Assembly: GCA_947053345.1 (NCBI GenBank)
Contig: CAMRSM010000007.1
Span: 1-64,000, forward strand
DNA length: 64,000 nt
Source: an uncultured Lachnospiraceae bacterium
GTDB lineage: Bacteria > Bacillota > Clostridia > Lachnospirales > Lachnospiraceae
Reading direction: 5' to 3'
The notes under the pieces: generated by a model
What the model saw: the letters and a program-made list of their open reading frames with translations, nothing else
Database searches by the model: none
Told to the model about the DNA's origin: nothing
Position numbers and translations under genes: made by a program
Shown: positions 62,015 through 64,000 of the stretch, piece after piece
Numbering within the stretch: the stretch's first letter is position 1
How the letters are laid out: each line of letters starts with the position of its first letter

Positions 62015-64000
62015 ATGGAAAACGGAAACAGCATATATGAGACTTATCGGGAGAGTATGCCGTTCAATAAGGCAGCAGTGTTTTCTGATGGCACCGAGTT
62101 CTACCGGAACCCGCCGGAACCGATGCCGTACGAATCTGTAAAAATTCGCATCCGCATTGCCCATCAGAAAATCGGCGGGATTTTTCTTTGCTCCGGAGAA
62201 AAACGTTTTTTAATGAATATAGGAATGGCAACGGAGTGTTTTGATTATTATGAGGCAATGCTGGAACTTGCAAATGAGCCGACTTCGTATTTTTTTCATA
62301 TACAGTTTGGGGAGGAGAATTATTACTACACGCGCAACGGTGTGGAGCCGGAGCACCATGCGGAGTATAATTTCGAAATACTGCCGGGCTACACGACACC
62401 GGATTGGGCAAAAGGTGCGGTGTTTTACCAGATTTTTGTGGATCGGTTCTGCAACGGGGATCCGTCCAACGATGTGCTGGACCGCGAATATAATTATATC
62501 GGCGAGGGGACGCGCCGCGTGGTGGAATGGAGCAAGTACCCGTCCTCGATGGACGTGCGTGCCTTTTATGGCGGGGATCTTGCGGGTGTCATGAAAAAGC
62601 TTGATTACCTGCAGGATCTTGGCGTGGAGGTGATCTACCTCAACCCGATTTTTGTTTCCCCGTCGAACCACAAGTATGATATTCAGGACTACGATTATGT
62701 CGACCCGCATTACGGCGTGATCGTCAAGGATGAGGGGGAATGCCTGCCGGAGGGTGAGCGCTCCAATAAAAAGGCGACAAGGTATATCAACCGCGTGACC
62801 GCGAAGGAGAACCTTGAGGCGAGCAACGCATACTTCATAACGCTTGTGGAGGAGATTCATAAGCGCGGCATGAAGGTAATTCTGGACGGCGTGTTTAACC
62901 ATTGCGGCTCTTTCAACAAATGGCTTGACCGTGAAGGGATCTATGAGGAAGCGGAGGGGTATGAGAAGGGGGCGTATGTCTCGGAAGACAGCCCTTACCA
63001 CACTTTCTTCCAGTTCCATGAGCAGGACTCCGAAAAATGGCCGTACAACGGTTCGTATGACGGCTGGTGGGGGCATGACACGCTGCCGAAATTGAATTAT
63101 GAGGAATCTCCGAAGTTGTTCGAGTATATCATGCGCATCGCGCGCAAATGGGTTTCCCCGCCGTACAATGTGGACGGATGGCGGCTCGATGTGGCGGCGG
63201 ATCTGGGGCATACGGCGGAGTATAACCATAAATTCTGGCGCGCGTTCCGCGAAAATGTGCGCAGTGCGAACCCCCAGGCATTGATCCTCGCGGAGCATTA
63301 TGGGGATCCGCAGGCGTGGCTTGTGGGGGATCAGTGGGATTCCGTCATGAACTATGACGCGTTCATGGAACCGGTCACCTGGTTTTTGACAGGACTTGAG
63401 AAGCACAGCGATGAGTACAGGCATGATATGTATTGCAATCCGGACGCTTTTTTCGGGGCAATGCGGCATTATATGACGAAATTCCACACCCCGTCCCTGA
63501 TGGTGGCGATGAATGAGCTGTCAAACCATGACCACTCCCGATTCATGACGAGGACAAACCACCGCGTCGGGCGCATCGGCCCGAACGGGCCGGAGGCGGC
63601 GAATGAGGGCCTGAACCCGGCGATCATGCGCGAGGCGGTTGTGATCCAGATGACATGGATCGGCGCGCCGACGATCTACTATGGTGACGAGGCTGGGGTC
63701 TGCGGCTGGACCGACCCGGATAACCGGCGCACATACCCGTGGGGGCGTGAGGACAAGGGGCTGATTGCCCTCCACCGCGAACTGATCGCAATCCACAAGG
63801 CATACCGGGCGCTGCGCACCGGTTCCTTAAAGTTTGTGTACGGTGCGTACGGTGTGATCGGTTATGGCAGGTTCAACGAGGAGGAGCAATTTGTCATCCT
63901 CGTCAATAACAATGATTACGAGGTCAACGTAAAAGTTTCCGTCTGGGAGCTCGGCGTTGCGCCGGGGCGTGCGCTCGTCCGTATGCTGTACACGAACACG
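62015..64000 (+). CDS. GH13 neopullulanase/cyclomaltodextrinase-like amylase, 3' end outside window
   Basis: At least 662 codons, running off the window without a stop. The N-terminal 130 or so residues form the CBM34-like beta domain seen in cyclodextrinase/neopullulanase enzymes. Then GH13 region I-like (VIYLNPIFVSPSNHKYD), DGVFNHCG (region I), DGWRLDVAADL (region II, nucleophile Asp), LILAEHYGD (region III, acid/base Glu) and LSNHDHSRF (region IV). No signal peptide is present, so it acts inside the cell on maltodextrins or cyclodextrins. AGGAG lies seven bases before this ATG; an ATG directly before it (62012) is possible. Confidence 0.88.
   Translation, partial: MENGNSIYETYRESMPFNKAAVFSDGTEFYRNPPEPMPYESVKIRIRIAHQKIGGIFLCSGEKRFLMNIGMATECFDYYEAMLELANEPTSYFFHIQFGEENYYYTRNGVEPEHHAEYNFEILPGYTTPDWAKGAVFYQIFVDRFCNGDPSNDVLDREYNYIGEGTRRVVEWSKYPSSMDVRAFYGGDLAGVMKKLDYLQDLGVEVIYLNPIFVSPSNHKYDIQDYDYVDPHYGVIVKDEGECLPEGERSNKKATRYINRVTAKENLEASNAYFITLVEEIHKRGMKVILDGVFNHCGSFNKWLDREGIYEEAEGYEKGAYVSEDSPYHTFFQFHEQDSEKWPYNGSYDGWWGHDTLPKLNYEESPKLFEYIMRIARKWVSPPYNVDGWRLDVAADLGHTAEYNHKFWRAFRENVRSANPQALILAEHYGDPQAWLVGDQWDSVMNYDAFMEPVTWFLTGLEKHSDEYRHDMYCNPDAFFGAMRHYMTKFHTPSLMVAMNELSNHDHSRFMTRTNHRVGRIGPNGPEAANEGLNPAIMREAVVIQMTWIGAPTIYYGDEAGVCGWTDPDNRRTYPWGREDKGLIALHRELIAIHKAYRALRTGSLKFVYGAYGVIGYGRFNEEEQFVILVNNNDYEVNVKVSVWELGVAPGRALVRMLYTNT

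Noticed and set aside
62210..63487. 425-codon open frame on the minus strand inside the GH13 gene
   Set aside because: It is antisense to intact GH13 motifs; composition is typical of a shadow frame.

Overview
The window is chromosomal DNA from a motile, spore-forming Firmicute, most likely a Lachnospiraceae-type gut clostridium. The evidence is a run of sporulation and housekeeping genes in the usual clostridial order (hup, rqcP, yabP, yabQ, divIC, spoIIE, tilS, hpt, ftsH), a flagellin/FliS pair behind a sigma-D type promoter, ATP-type PEP carboxykinase, clean AGGAGG ribosome binding sites and moderately G+C-rich coding DNA. There are no rRNA or tRNA genes, no CRISPR array and no complete prophage or insertion sequence.

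Layout. 0-6 kb: a cytoplasmic ParB-like/BMP fusion with a metallophosphoesterase, an XRE-methyltransferase fusion, an acetyltransferase and a double-headed MerR regulator. 5.8-9.1 kb: a scar joining remnants of an AraC regulator and a sucrose phosphorylase, then an APH-type kinase and an acetyltransferase among short repeats. 9.1-14 kb: a nucleoside phosphorylase, then an A+T-rich ATPase/TOPRIM-like pair (probable defence module) reading directly into a nucleoside-hydrolase lipoprotein. 14.4-17.5 kb: an XRE regulator with a small membrane protein and an ABC transporter. 17.5-29 kb, mainly minus strand: CyuA, an acetyltransferase, an immunity-like protein, a YhcG-type nuclease, a KwaB-like remnant next to an IS110 remnant, GH26 mannanase, serine hydrolase, UvrA paralogue and a Cys-rich protein of unknown function. 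29.4-34 kb: HdeD-like protein and LytTR regulator, a CsoR-controlled DMT exporter, and a decayed histidine kinase plus two ABC exporters. 34-39.5 kb: AraC, SGNH hydrolase, Imm26-like protein with a partner, and pckA. 39.6-47 kb: a Dlt-like operon (MBOAT, carrier protein, ligase fused to nitroreductase, SGNH protein) and a DUF885 lipoprotein. 47-54 kb: a giant FliK-like protein, flagellin, FliS and a polysaccharide deacetylase. 54-64 kb: the hup-to-ftsH block and an incomplete GH13 enzyme.

The most notable systems are the Dlt-like operon whose adenylating enzyme carries a C-terminal nitroreductase domain; the ATPase/TOPRIM-like pair coupled to a nucleoside hydrolase; the signal-less ParB/BMP fusion; and two families of short structured repeats. 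Several islands (5.8-6.6, 22.4-22.8 and 32.7-33.9 kb) show gene decay caught in progress. All calls come from reading the sequence and recalled family knowledge; no database search was run.
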